NCBI RefSeq assembly: GCF_009660225.1
Contig: NZ_CP045920.1
Span: 2,926,079-2,990,078 of the forward strand
Origin: Pseudactinotalea sp. HY158
Lineage (GTDB): Bacteria; Actinomycetota; Actinomycetes; Actinomycetales; Beutenbergiaceae
Direction: 5' to 3'
DNA length: 64,000 bases
Under the pieces are notes generated by a model. The model was not told the origin of the DNA. It did not search any database and was given only the letters and a program-made list of their open reading frames with translations. Within the stretch, counting starts at the first letter, position 1. Each line of letters opens with the position of its first letter. Below, piece by piece: positions 33,118 through 41,182 of the stretch. A program made the translations under genes and the position numbers.

Positions 33118-34019
33118 GCCCCACGACCACGAGCGCGGCCGGCGACCGGCGCCTGGGCGTTCCCAAGACCCACAAGCTCTTCATCGGCGGAGCGTTTCCG
33201 CGCTCCGAATCCGGTCGCACCTACGAAGTGACGACGTCGCGCGGCGCCTTCGCGGCGAACGTCGCCCAGGGCTCGCGCAAGGACGTGCGCGACGCGGTCC
33301 GGGCTGCTCGAGCGGCGCAGTCCGGCTGGGCGGGGGCCACCGCGTACAACCGCGGGCAGGTGCTCTACCGGGTCGCCGAGCTCATGGAGGGCAGGCGCGC
33401 CCAGTTCGAGGCGGACGTCGCCGCCGGCGAGGGGATGAGCGCCGCGCGGGCGAGCGCCGTCGTCTCCGCCGCGATCGACCGGTGGGTCTGGTACGCGGGC
33501 TGGGCGGACAAGATCGCCCAGGTCGCCGGGAACGCCAACCCCGTGGCCGGCCCGTTCTTCAACATCTCCTCCCCCGAGCCCACCGGGGTCGCCGGCGTCC
33601 TCGCCCCGCAGGCGTCCTCGCTGCTCGGCCTCGTCTCCGTGCTCGCGCCCGCCGTCGTCTCCGGGAACACCGCCGTCGTGCTCGCCTCGCAGGAGCGGCC
33701 GCTGCCCGCCGTCGCCCTCGCCGAGGTGCTCGCGACCTCGGACGTTCCCGGCGGCGTCGTCAACCTGCTCACCGGCCGCACCGCCGAACTCGCGCCTCCG
33801 CTCGCGGCCCACCAGGACGTCAACGCCCTCGACCTCGCCGGCGCCGTCGGCGCCGAGAATGTGACCTGGGGCGAACTCGAGGCGGCCGCCGCCGACAGCC
33901 TCAAGCGGGTGCGCCGCCCCGCGGCCGAGGTGGAGCCGGACTGGACGGCGGAGCAGTCGCTGCGCGGGATCCTCGCGTACACGGAGACCAAGACGGTCTG
34001 GCACCCCAAGGGCACCTGA
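33114..34019 (+). CDS. Half-length aldehyde dehydrogenase-like protein lacking the catalytic domain
   Basis: 301 residues resembling only the N-terminal, coenzyme-binding part of ALDH: HKLFIGGAFPRSESGRTYEV, YRVAELMEGRRAQFEADV, and SPEPTGVAGVLAPQASSLLG in place of the usual PWNFP motif. It ends before the catalytic cysteine region, and the expected ELGGK and GQxC motifs are absent. It overlaps the full-length ALDH gene (ATGA), and a similar long-plus-short ALDH pair behind deoC is known in actinobacteria, so this looks like a stable subunit rather than a broken gene. Possible regulatory or scaffold partner. Confidence 0.8.
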   Translation: MSPTTTSAAGDRRLGVPKTHKLFIGGAFPRSESGRTYEVTTSRGAFAANVAQGSRKDVRDAVRAARAAQSGWAGATAYNRGQVLYRVAELMEGRRAQFEADVAAGEGMSAARASAVVSAAIDRWVWYAGWADKIAQVAGNANPVAGPFFNISSPEPTGVAGVLAPQASSLLGLVSVLAPAVVSGNTAVVLASQERPLPAVALAEVLATSDVPGGVVNLLTGRTAELAPPLAAHQDVNALDLAGAVGAENVTWGELEAAAADSLKRVRRPAAEVEPDWTAEQSLRGILAYTETKTVWHPKGT

Positions 34020-34026
34020 CCTCAGG
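34015..34026. other. Palindrome made from two convergent stop codons
   Basis: CCTGA-CC-TCAGG contains the TGA of the half-ALDH gene on the plus strand and the TGA of the LacI-like gene on the minus strand, with two bases between. Confidence 0.5.
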
Positions 34027-34831
34027 CTCGCACGCGCCAGGCCAGCCCGTGGTCGCAGCCCGGGCGGCGGGCGCCCGTGGCGAGATCGACGAGGAGCCGC
34101 GCGGCCAGGGCCGGGGTCGCCCCCGAGACCGCCATCTCGAAGGAGCGCCGGGAGCACTCGGGCACGGCCCGCCCGCCCGCGACGACGCGCAGGTCGAGCG
34201 GCACGCGCAGGCCCCGCTCGGCGGCCTCCTCGTCCGCGGCCTCCCCGCTGCAGCGGCTCGTGCACAGGATCGACCCGACCCCGGCGTCGATGAGTCGGGC
34301 CGCCCCGCGGCGCATGCCCCGCCGGGTGCCGTCGTGCACCGCGACGGCCGGTTCGGCGATCCGGCCGTCGTCGACCGCGCGGGCGTACGGGGAATACCGG
34401 CTGACCCGGCCCCGACCGTGCGTGTCGAGCTGGGGCTCCGAGGCGAGGCAGCCGATCCGGTCCTCCCGCTCGAGCAGGTACTCCAGCGCCGCGTCGACGC
34501 CCTGGGTGGGGCAGCCGTGCAGGCTGTCGAAGTGGGGGCTGGGCCGGAGGGGATGCGCCACGAGCAGCCGCGCCCCCGCGCGGGCGCGCTCCTCCAGCTC
34601 GTGGTGGGTCGCCAGATCCTCGATCGGGGCCCCGAGGTAGGCCGCATCGGGCCGGATCCGGTCGAGCGCATCCAGCCACCCCTCCGGCCCGGGGGCGAGC
34701 ACCGGCAGCAGTCCGTGCGGGGCGAGGAGCCGGCCCGCCAGTTCGAGCAGGCGCAGGTCCTCCGGATGGTCCAGGTCGGTCAGGTTGAGCACCACGACCC
34801 CGGAGCCGCCGCCGGAATCGGGCCGGTTCAC
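34022..34831 (-). CDS. LacI-type ligand-binding domain protein without DNA-binding domain
   Basis: 269 residues matching the periplasmic-binding-like sensor part of LacI regulators: ARLLVAHPLRPSPHFD, GVDAALEYLLEREDRIGCLAS, VSRYSPYARAVDDGRI, LDLRVVAGG and AALAARLLVDLATG-like ending. The LacI helix-turn-helix is not encoded at the N-terminus, and I found none in any minus-strand frame of the 175 bp upstream. TAGCAT (34983-34978) could be its own -10, with a leader of about 140 nt; the start is taken at GTG 34831. A ligand-binding protein without operator binding, or a decayed regulator, lying after deoA. Confidence 0.6.
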   Translation of the reverse strand: MNRPDSGGGSGVVVLNLTDLDHPEDLRLLELAGRLLAPHGLLPVLAPGPEGWLDALDRIRPDAAYLGAPIEDLATHHELEERARAGARLLVAHPLRPSPHFDSLHGCPTQGVDAALEYLLEREDRIGCLASEPQLDTHGRGRVSRYSPYARAVDDGRIAEPAVAVHDGTRRGMRRGAARLIDAGVGSILCTSRCSGEAADEEAAERGLRVPLDLRVVAGGRAVPECSRRSFEMAVSGATPALAARLLVDLATGARRPGCDHGLAWRVRA

Positions 34832-35006
34832 GGCGTCACGACCTCGGCCGCGTCACTGTGTCACGTCGATCCCGCATCAGGCCTCCCCGCTGGTTCTGGG
34901 CACGCCGCATCGAGGTCCCCGCCGCCGCATCGATGCATCGGCCGGGCACAACGAAGGATCCCGCCCCGTTTCCCCCGATGCTACCGTCCGCCCGATCGGC
35001 GCGAGT

Positions 35007-36314
35007 TCAGTCGATCGTCTCGAGCACGACGGGTCGCGGCGCCGGCGCCGGCGCCTCCGGTCCGGTCTGCTGCGGCCCGATCGTCACCGCGCCGGTGAGT
35101 GCCTCGACCGCGCGGCCGAAGCGCTCGGGCGTGTCGGTGTGCAGGGTCATGAGCACCTGGCCCGCGCGCACCGCCTCCCCCGGCTTGGCGTGGAGTTCGA
35201 TGCCGGCGCCGGCCTGCACGGCGTCCTCGCGCCGGGCACGCCCGGCCCCGAGTCGCCAGGCCGCCACCCCGACCGCGTAGGCGTCGAGCCCGGTGAGCAC
35301 GCCGCCGGCGGTGGCCCGGACCTCCTCGGTGTGGGTCGCCACCGGCAGGGGCGCCTCGGGATCGCCGCCCTGCCCCCGGATCATCCTGCGCCACACGTCG
35401 ATCGCCCGCCCGTCGGCGAGCGCCGCCCGTGGATCGGCGTCGGGGCGTCCCGCCGCGTCGAGCATCACCCGGGCGAGCGCGACCGTCAGCTCGATCACGT
35501 CGCCCGGTCCGCCGCCGGCGAGCACCTCGACCGACTCGCGCACCTCGAGCGCGTTGCCGGCGGTGAGCCCGAGCGGGGTGGACATGTCGGTCAGGAGCGC
35601 CGAGGTGGTCACGCCGGCGTCGCGCCCGAGGGTGACCATCGTGGTTGCGAGCGAGCGGGCGTCGTCCATGCTCTTCATGAACGCGCCCGAGCCGACCTTG
35701 ACGTCGAGCACGAGCGAATCGGTGCCCTCGGCGATCTTCTTGGACATGATGGACGAGGCGATGAGCGGGATCGCCTCGACGGTGCCCGTGACGTCGCGCA
35801 GGGCGTAGAGTTTCCGGTCGGCCGGGGCGAGGCCGGAACCGGCCTGGCAGATGACCGCCCCCACCTCCGCGAGCTGGCGCATGAGGTGGTCGTTCGAGAG
35901 GGCCGCCCGCCAGCCGGGGATCGACTCCAGCTTGTCGAGGGTGCCGCCCGTGTGGCCCAGTCCCCGGCCCGAGAGCTGCGGCACGGCGACGCCGAAGGAC
36001 GCGACGAGCGGTGCCAGCGGCAGGGTGATCTTGTCGCCGACCCCGCCGGTCGAGTGCTTGTCGGCGGTCGGCCGGTCGAGGCCGGAGAAGTCCATCCGCT
36101 CCCCGGAGTCGATCATCGCCGTGGTCCAGTGGAGGATCTCGCGGGCGTCCATGCCGTTGAGGAGGATCGCCATGGCCAGGGCGGCCATCTGTTCCTCGGC
36201 CACGACCCCGCGGGTATAGGCGTCGATCACCCAGGCGATGCGGTCCGGGTCCAGCCGGCGGCCGTCCCGCTTGGCCGTGATCACCTCGACGGCGTCGAAC
36301 GGTTCGTGGCTCAT
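35007..36314 (-). CDS. deoA: Thymidine phosphorylase
   Basis: 435 residues. Splits thymidine (or deoxyuridine) with phosphate to base and deoxyribose-1-phosphate. The family signature SGRGLGHTGGTLDKLESIPG is intact, with VDKHSTGGVGDKITL-type phosphate site (DKHSTGGVGDK), MKSMDDARSLA and a C-terminal domain with VATHTEEVRA and LHTDTPERF. AGGAGGAG lies about nine bases before ATG 36314. Seventeen bases after cdd. Its product feeds a mutase and DeoC. Confidence 0.95.
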   Translation of the reverse strand: MSHEPFDAVEVITAKRDGRRLDPDRIAWVIDAYTRGVVAEEQMAALAMAILLNGMDAREILHWTTAMIDSGERMDFSGLDRPTADKHSTGGVGDKITLPLAPLVASFGVAVPQLSGRGLGHTGGTLDKLESIPGWRAALSNDHLMRQLAEVGAVICQAGSGLAPADRKLYALRDVTGTVEAIPLIASSIMSKKIAEGTDSLVLDVKVGSGAFMKSMDDARSLATTMVTLGRDAGVTTSALLTDMSTPLGLTAGNALEVRESVEVLAGGGPGDVIELTVALARVMLDAAGRPDADPRAALADGRAIDVWRRMIRGQGGDPEAPLPVATHTEEVRATAGGVLTGLDAYAVGVAAWRLGAGRARREDAVQAGAGIELHAKPGEAVRAGQVLMTLHTDTPERFGRAVEALTGAVTIGPQQTGPEAPAPAPRPVVLETID

Positions 36315-36331
36315 CTTCTCGCTCCTCCTGA

Positions 36332-36751
36332 TCAGGGTTCGGGCCGGCGTTCGGGCCGGTGTGCGGCGAGGGCCTCCGGCCCGAACGCATCGGGCAGGAC
36401 CTCGGTCATCGGCCGGATCCCCCGGACCGTCTCCACCAGCAGCTCGGCGCCGCCGTGCTCCCAGAGCAGCTGGCGGCAGCGGCCGCACGGCATGATCACC
36501 TCGCCGCCGCCGTTGCAGCAGGTGAATGCGACGAGCCGGCCGCCGCCCCCCGTGATCAGGGCGGAGACGAGGGAGCACTCCGCGCACAGGGTCACCCCGT
36601 AGGCGGCGTTCTCCACGTTGCAGCCGACGATCACCTCACCGGAGTCGGTGAGCGCGGCCGCCCCCACGGGATAGCCGGAGTAGGGGGCGTAGGCGCGCGT
36701 GACCACCTCCCGGGCCGCCCCGCGCAGCCGGTCCCAGTCGATGTCTGCCAT
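36332..36751 (-). CDS. cdd: Cytidine deaminase
   Basis: 139 residues, small homotetrameric type. Substrate motif NVENAAYG, zinc and catalytic residues in CAECSLV and PCGRCRQLL. Deaminates cytidine and deoxycytidine to uridine forms for DeoA and other phosphorylases. AAGGAGG before ATG 36751. In the operon of importer, cdd and deoA; the C-terminal Arg/Pro-rich tail is unimportant low complexity. Confidence 0.95.
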   Translation of the reverse strand: MADIDWDRLRGAAREVVTRAYAPYSGYPVGAAALTDSGEVIVGCNVENAAYGVTLCAECSLVSALITGGGGRLVAFTCCNGGGEVIMPCGRCRQLLWEHGGAELLVETVRGIRPMTEVLPDAFGPEALAAHRPERRPEP

Positions 36752-36780
36752 GGCGGCCTCCTTGATGCCGGCGTGCCCGG

Positions 36781-38058
36781 TCACTCCGGCGGGTACGGCT
36801 TGCCCTCGGCCGCGGGCGGCCGGAAGCGGCCGACGAGGCCGGCGACGGCGAAGATCGTGGCCAGGTACGGCAGCATCGACAGCAGCTCCGAGGGGATCGG
36901 CGAGTCGATGTTGCCGAGCACCCGGCGCAGCGAGTCGAAGAAGCCGAAGAGGATCGCCGCGGCGAGCGCTCCGGTCGGGTTCCACCGGCCGAGGATCATC
37001 GCGGCGAGCGCGATATAGCCGCGGCCCTGGGTCGCCTCCTTCGTGAACGCGAGCCCGGCCGCCACGATCGAGGCTCCGCCGAATCCCGCGATGGCCGAGC
37101 CGAGGATCACGTTGCGGTACCGGGTGCGGTTGACGTTGATGCCGACCGTGTCGGCCGCCTTCGGGTGCTCCCCGACCGAGCGCATCCGCAGCCCCCACCG
37201 GCTGCGGAACAGCAGGTACTGGAGCACGAAGATGAGCACGATCATCGTGTAGACCATGATGTTCTTGTTGAAGAACGCATTGCCGATCACGGGCAGGTCG
37301 GCGAGCAGCGGAATCCGCAGCTCGGGCAGGGCGGGCGGGGTGCGCAGCGACTGGTTGGTCGAGAGCACGGTCGAGAACAGGTAGTTCGTCAGCCCGAGCA
37401 CGAGCACGTTGAGCACGACCCCGACGATGATCTGGTCCACCCGGTACTTGACCGTGAAGACGGCGAGCAGCCAGCCCACGAGCCCGCCGGCGATCGGGGC
37501 GGCGATGAGGCCGAAGTACAGGCTCCCGGTCGCGGCGCCGACCGTGGCGCCCATGAACGCGCCGGCGAGCAGCTGCCCCTCGATCGCGATGTTGATCGTT
37601 CCCGAGCGCTCGCACAGCACCCCGGCCATCGCCCCGAAGGCGAGCGGGAGGGCCGCGATGATCGTGGTCGAGAGCAGGAACGGGATCGGCAGGCCGTAGT
37701 TGTTCCCCGCCACGACCCACACGAGGAACGCGAACAGCACGAGCACGCCGAAACCGAGGGTGAGCCAGGTCGGCAGCTTCTTGCGCCGGTAGGCGAGGTA
37801 GAACGAGGAGCCGGCGAGCGCCAGCGCGCCGAGCATGAGCACGATCCCGGCCGGCCGGCCCGGCACGGTGACCTCGCCGACGTCGAACGTGTCGTTGCTC
37901 TGGGACAGCTTGAAGGTGGAGGCGCCCTCCGGCCCGAGGAACAGGTAGGCGAGCAGTCCGAGGAGACCGACGACGCCGAGGATGATCGGTGTGCGCAGGG
38001 CGACCGCCTCCCGGGGCGCGGCCGCCTCGAGACGGGGGGACTCGGTCGTGGCGGTCAT
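36781..38058 (-). CDS. Nucleoside ABC transporter permease 2
   Basis: 425 residues with about ten hydrophobic helices; the conserved core LCERSGTINIAIEGQLLAGAFMGA-type segment (ERSGTINIAIEG) and GINVNRTRY / GRWNPTGALAAA are those of BPD_transp_2 permeases in BMP-type nucleoside importers. A cytoplasmic loop with EHPKAADTVGI contacts the ATPase. Start ATG 38058 overlaps the stop of permease 1 (ATGA). Confidence 0.92.
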   Translation of the reverse strand: MTATTESPRLEAAAPREAVALRTPIILGVVGLLGLLAYLFLGPEGASTFKLSQSNDTFDVGEVTVPGRPAGIVLMLGALALAGSSFYLAYRRKKLPTWLTLGFGVLVLFAFLVWVVAGNNYGLPIPFLLSTTIIAALPLAFGAMAGVLCERSGTINIAIEGQLLAGAFMGATVGAATGSLYFGLIAAPIAGGLVGWLLAVFTVKYRVDQIIVGVVLNVLVLGLTNYLFSTVLSTNQSLRTPPALPELRIPLLADLPVIGNAFFNKNIMVYTMIVLIFVLQYLLFRSRWGLRMRSVGEHPKAADTVGINVNRTRYRNVILGSAIAGFGGASIVAAGLAFTKEATQGRGYIALAAMILGRWNPTGALAAAILFGFFDSLRRVLGNIDSPIPSELLSMLPYLATIFAVAGLVGRFRPPAAEGKPYPPE

Positions 38059-39332
38059 GCGAGCGCCTCCTTCCGCTTGAGGCCGCTGTGGGGAAGGAAG
38101 AACATCCGGCGCACCAGCGGGGGCGCCGCGATGAACAGCACGATGACCGCCTGGATCACGAGCACGATGTCGGTGGGGGTGTCGGCGACCGTCTTCATGA
38201 ACGGGGAGCCCGCCCGCAGCGCCCCGAACAGGAGCGCCGCCCCGACCGTGCCCAGCGGTTTCGAGCGACCGAGCAGCGCCACCGTGATGGCGTCGAACCC
38301 GACGGACCCCGCGGTGCTCGCCTGCATCGTCCCCTCCGTGCCGAGCACGATGCTCGACCCACCGAGCCCGGCGAGGAGGCCGCCGACCACCATGACCCAC
38401 ACGAAGACCGACGGAACCTTGATGCCGGCCGTGCGGGCGGCGTCCATGTTCGCCCCGACGGCACGGAACTTGAAGCCGAGCGTGGACCGCTCCATGAGCC
38501 ACCACACCCCGAACGCCGCGAGCAGGGCCAGCGGGAAGGCGAGACTGATACGGAATGGCTCGGGCAGCAGGTTCGGGAACATCGCATTGTCGTGCACGGC
38601 TGGGCTGATCGGCCGGTTGCCGATGGGCCGCAGCACCGAGGTGGTGAGCAGGTAGGAGACGAGCCACACCGCGATCCAGTTGAGCATGATCGTCACGATC
38701 ACCTCGTTCGCCCCGGTGCGGGCCTTGAGGAAACCGGCGATGCCGCCCCAGATGCCGCCGATCACGATCGCGGCGAGCACGGCGAGCACGAGCAGCGTCG
38801 GGCCGGGCGCCGAGAACGTGAAGCCGACGTAGGCGGAGCCGGCCGCGCCCATGAGCACCTGCCCCTGGGCACCGATGTTGAACATGCCCGACCGGAACCC
38901 GACGGCCAGGCCGAGACCGGCGAAGATGAGCGGGGTCGACCACACCATCGTCTCGGTCAGCGGGCGGATCATCCGCACGAAGGAGTCGGCCTCGAAGTCG
39001 AACACGGCGCCGCGGAACAGCGCCACGTAGGAGGAGCGGATCGCGTCCCACGCGTACCAGAGCATGTCGTAGGGGCGGGAGAAGAAGTAGGACGACGCCT
39101 GCCGGGTCTGCTCGTCGGCCGCGGCGATGAGCAGACCGGAGATGACGAGCGCGGCGACGATCGCGAGCAGGGTCACGAGCCAGCTCGAGCGGAGCATCTC
39201 CTGCAGCAGGTTGAGCTTCGGCTCGGTGTGGAGCCGATTCGCCTCGGCCGGTTCCGACGGGGAGACCGGTTCCGACGGGGAGACCGGTTCCGCCGGGGAG
39301 GACGGCTCGGGTGGGCTCGGGGTGTCGCTCAC
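38055..39332 (-). CDS. Nucleoside ABC transporter permease 1
   Basis: 425 residues with about nine to ten helices and the paired BPD_transp_2 motifs AVGFRSGMFNIGAQGQVLMG and GANMDAARTAGIKV. The first 35 residues are Pro/Ser/Glu repeats (SPSEPVSPSEP) with no known role, encoded by three short DNA repeats near 39250-39300. GTG 39332 overlaps the ATPase stop (GTGA) and has AAGGAG upstream. Forms the membrane heterodimer with permease 2. Confidence 0.92.
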   Translation of the reverse strand: MSDTPSPPEPSSPAEPVSPSEPVSPSEPAEANRLHTEPKLNLLQEMLRSSWLVTLLAIVAALVISGLLIAAADEQTRQASSYFFSRPYDMLWYAWDAIRSSYVALFRGAVFDFEADSFVRMIRPLTETMVWSTPLIFAGLGLAVGFRSGMFNIGAQGQVLMGAAGSAYVGFTFSAPGPTLLVLAVLAAIVIGGIWGGIAGFLKARTGANEVIVTIMLNWIAVWLVSYLLTTSVLRPIGNRPISPAVHDNAMFPNLLPEPFRISLAFPLALLAAFGVWWLMERSTLGFKFRAVGANMDAARTAGIKVPSVFVWVMVVGGLLAGLGGSSIVLGTEGTMQASTAGSVGFDAITVALLGRSKPLGTVGAALLFGALRAGSPFMKTVADTPTDIVLVIQAVIVLFIAAPPLVRRMFFLPHSGLKRKEALA

Positions 39333-40927
39333 TTCTTCTCCTTCCCTTGCGGGTTCTCCGGGTCGAGCAGTTCGGGCCCGCTCTCGTGCAGGGTCGTGGG
39401 GTGCTGCTCCGCCTCGGCCTCCGCGGCCTCGGGCGGGATGCCCGCCATCATGAGTCCCAGGACGTCGCGGCTCGTGCCGGCCGGGACGATCCCGACGACC
39501 CGGCCCTTGTTCATCACGGCGATCCGGTCGGCCAGCGCCGCCACCTCGTCGAGTTCCGTGGAGACGATGAGCACGGGGGTGCCCCGGTCGCGTTCGGCCA
39601 CGATCCGGCCGTGCACGAACTCGATCGAGCCCACGTCGAGCCCGCGGGTCGGCTGCGAGGCGATGAGCAGGTCGAGGTCGCGGGACATCTCCCGGGCGAG
39701 CACGACCTTCTGCTGGTTCCCGCCCGAGAGGGCGGAGATCGGATCCTGGATCGACTGCGTGCGCACGTCGAACTCGGCGCGGTACTTCTCGGCGTGGTCC
39801 GCGATGACCTTCGGATACATGGCCAGGCCCTTCGCGAACGGTGGCCGGTTGTGGCGGTCGAGGATCATGTTCTCGGCGATCGAGAACGAGGAGATGAGCC
39901 CGTCGGTCGAGCGGTCCTCGGGCACGAAGCCGACCCCGGAGTCCAGCACCTCCTGCACCTCGAGCCCGAGCAGCTCCCGGCCGTTGAGGCGGGCGGAGCC
40001 CGCCAGCGCCGGCCGCAGCCCGAGGATGGTCTCGACCAGCTCGGTCTGACCGTTCCCCTGGACACCGGCGACCGCGAGGATCTCCCCGCCGGCCACCTCG
40101 AAGCTCACGTCGTCGACGACCGGGGTGCCGTTGGAGTCGTGCACTCTGAGGTCGGCGACCGCGAAGAGCCGGTCGTTCGTGCGCGCCTCCGCCTTCTCGA
40201 CACCGAGGTTGACGGCCCGGCCGACCATGAGGGAGGCGAGTTCGTTCTCGGCGGCATCGGGGGTGGCGGTGCCCACGACCCGGCCGCGGCGGATCACGGT
40301 GATCTCGTCGGCGACGGCGCGGACCTCGCGCAGCTTGTGGGTGATGAAGACGATCGCCGTGCCCTCGTCGCGCAGCTGGCGCATGATCCCGATGAGTTCG
40401 TCGGTCTCCTGCGGGGTGAGCACCGCGGTCGGCTCGTCGAGGATGAGGATCCTCGCGTCCCGGGAGAGCGCCTTGATGATCTCGACGCGCTGCTGCACCC
40501 CGACCGGCAGGTCCTCGATGTAGGCGTCCGGGTCGACCTCGAAGCCGAACCGGGCGGAGATGTCCCGCACGAGCTTGCGCGCGTACTTGAGGTCGATGAT
40601 CCCGCCGGTGCCGGTGGGCTCGTGGCCGAGCACGAGGTTCTCCGCCACGGTGAACACCGGCACGAGCATGAAGTGCTGGTGCACCATCCCGATCCCGGCC
40701 GCCATCGCCTCACCGGGGCCGTCGAACCGGACGGGCCGGTCGTCGATGAACATCTGCCCGTCGTCCGGCTGGTAGAGGCCGTAGATGGTGTTCATCAGGG
40801 TGCTCTTGCCGGCGCCGTTCTCGCCGAGCAGCGCGTGGATCGATCCCGCCTCGAACGTCACGTCGATGTGATCGTTGGCGACGAGCGAGCCGAATCGCTT
40901 GGTCAGACCCCGCAACTCAAGTTTCAC
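39329..40927 (-). CDS. Nucleoside ABC transporter ATPase with two nucleotide-binding domains
   Basis: 532 residues. First domain: Walker A GENGAGKST (35-43), signature LPVGVQQRVEI, Walker B ILILDEPTAVLTPQE. Second domain has the degenerate GVQGNGQTE in place of Walker A, signature LSGGNQQKVVLAREM and ASQPTRGLD. This asymmetry is usual in sugar and BMP-type nucleoside importers. Start taken at GTG 40927 (KLELRGLTKRFG), with GAGAGGGA upstream; a longer frame reaching 41107 crosses the repeats and hairpin and is not believed. Confidence 0.92.
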   Translation of the reverse strand: MKLELRGLTKRFGSLVANDHIDVTFEAGSIHALLGENGAGKSTLMNTIYGLYQPDDGQMFIDDRPVRFDGPGEAMAAGIGMVHQHFMLVPVFTVAENLVLGHEPTGTGGIIDLKYARKLVRDISARFGFEVDPDAYIEDLPVGVQQRVEIIKALSRDARILILDEPTAVLTPQETDELIGIMRQLRDEGTAIVFITHKLREVRAVADEITVIRRGRVVGTATPDAAENELASLMVGRAVNLGVEKAEARTNDRLFAVADLRVHDSNGTPVVDDVSFEVAGGEILAVAGVQGNGQTELVETILGLRPALAGSARLNGRELLGLEVQEVLDSGVGFVPEDRSTDGLISSFSIAENMILDRHNRPPFAKGLAMYPKVIADHAEKYRAEFDVRTQSIQDPISALSGGNQQKVVLAREMSRDLDLLIASQPTRGLDVGSIEFVHGRIVAERDRGTPVLIVSTELDEVAALADRIAVMNKGRVVGIVPAGTSRDVLGLMMAGIPPEAAEAEAEQHPTTLHESGPELLDPENPQGKEKK

Positions 40928-41010
40928 GATGTGTCCCTCTCCGCGACCCTCGCGGTCTCGTACGGGTGACTGTAACGCCCGCCCCGGTGGCGCGGGCCGA
41001 TTCCGGTCGT

Positions 41011-41050
41011 CTCCGAGCGGCTCCGAGCGGCCCCGAGCGGCTCCGAGCGG
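41011..41050 (-). repeat. Four tandem 10-bp units (CTCCGAGCGG)
   Basis: Units 41011-41020, 41021-41030, 41031-41040 (one change) and 41041-41050, followed by partial and inverted copies to about 41070. They lie in the 255-bp gap between the BMP lipoprotein and ATPase genes, next to a long stem-loop. Confidence 0.75.
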
Positions 41051-41075
41051 CCTCGGAGCGCCCTCCGAGACGGTC

Positions 41076-41128
41076 GGTGGCGGTGGGCCTCGGGGAACGC
41101 GTGGCATTCCCTGAGGCCCACCGCCACC
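41076..41128 (-). terminator. Long intercistronic stem-loop after the BMP lipoprotein gene
   Basis: Arms 41076-41097 and 41107-41128 pair over 22 bp with a single G-T type mismatch and a 9-base loop. There is no T-run on the transcript side. In ABC operons such structures after the binding-protein gene stabilise its mRNA or partly end transcription, so more lipoprotein than transporter is made. Confidence 0.75.
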
Positions 41129-41182
41129 GGTTGTCGTGTCCGGCCCGGCGCCGCGGCCGGCGGCGACCTCACCCCATCGGCG

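Noticed and set aside
41011-41070. CRISPR-like array in the 10-bp repeats
   Set aside because: Units are directly adjacent with no spacers, and no cas genes are present.
40928-41107. Longer N-terminus for the nucleoside ATPase
   Set aside because: It would be encoded by the tandem repeats and part of the hairpin. GTG 40927 gives the normal family start.
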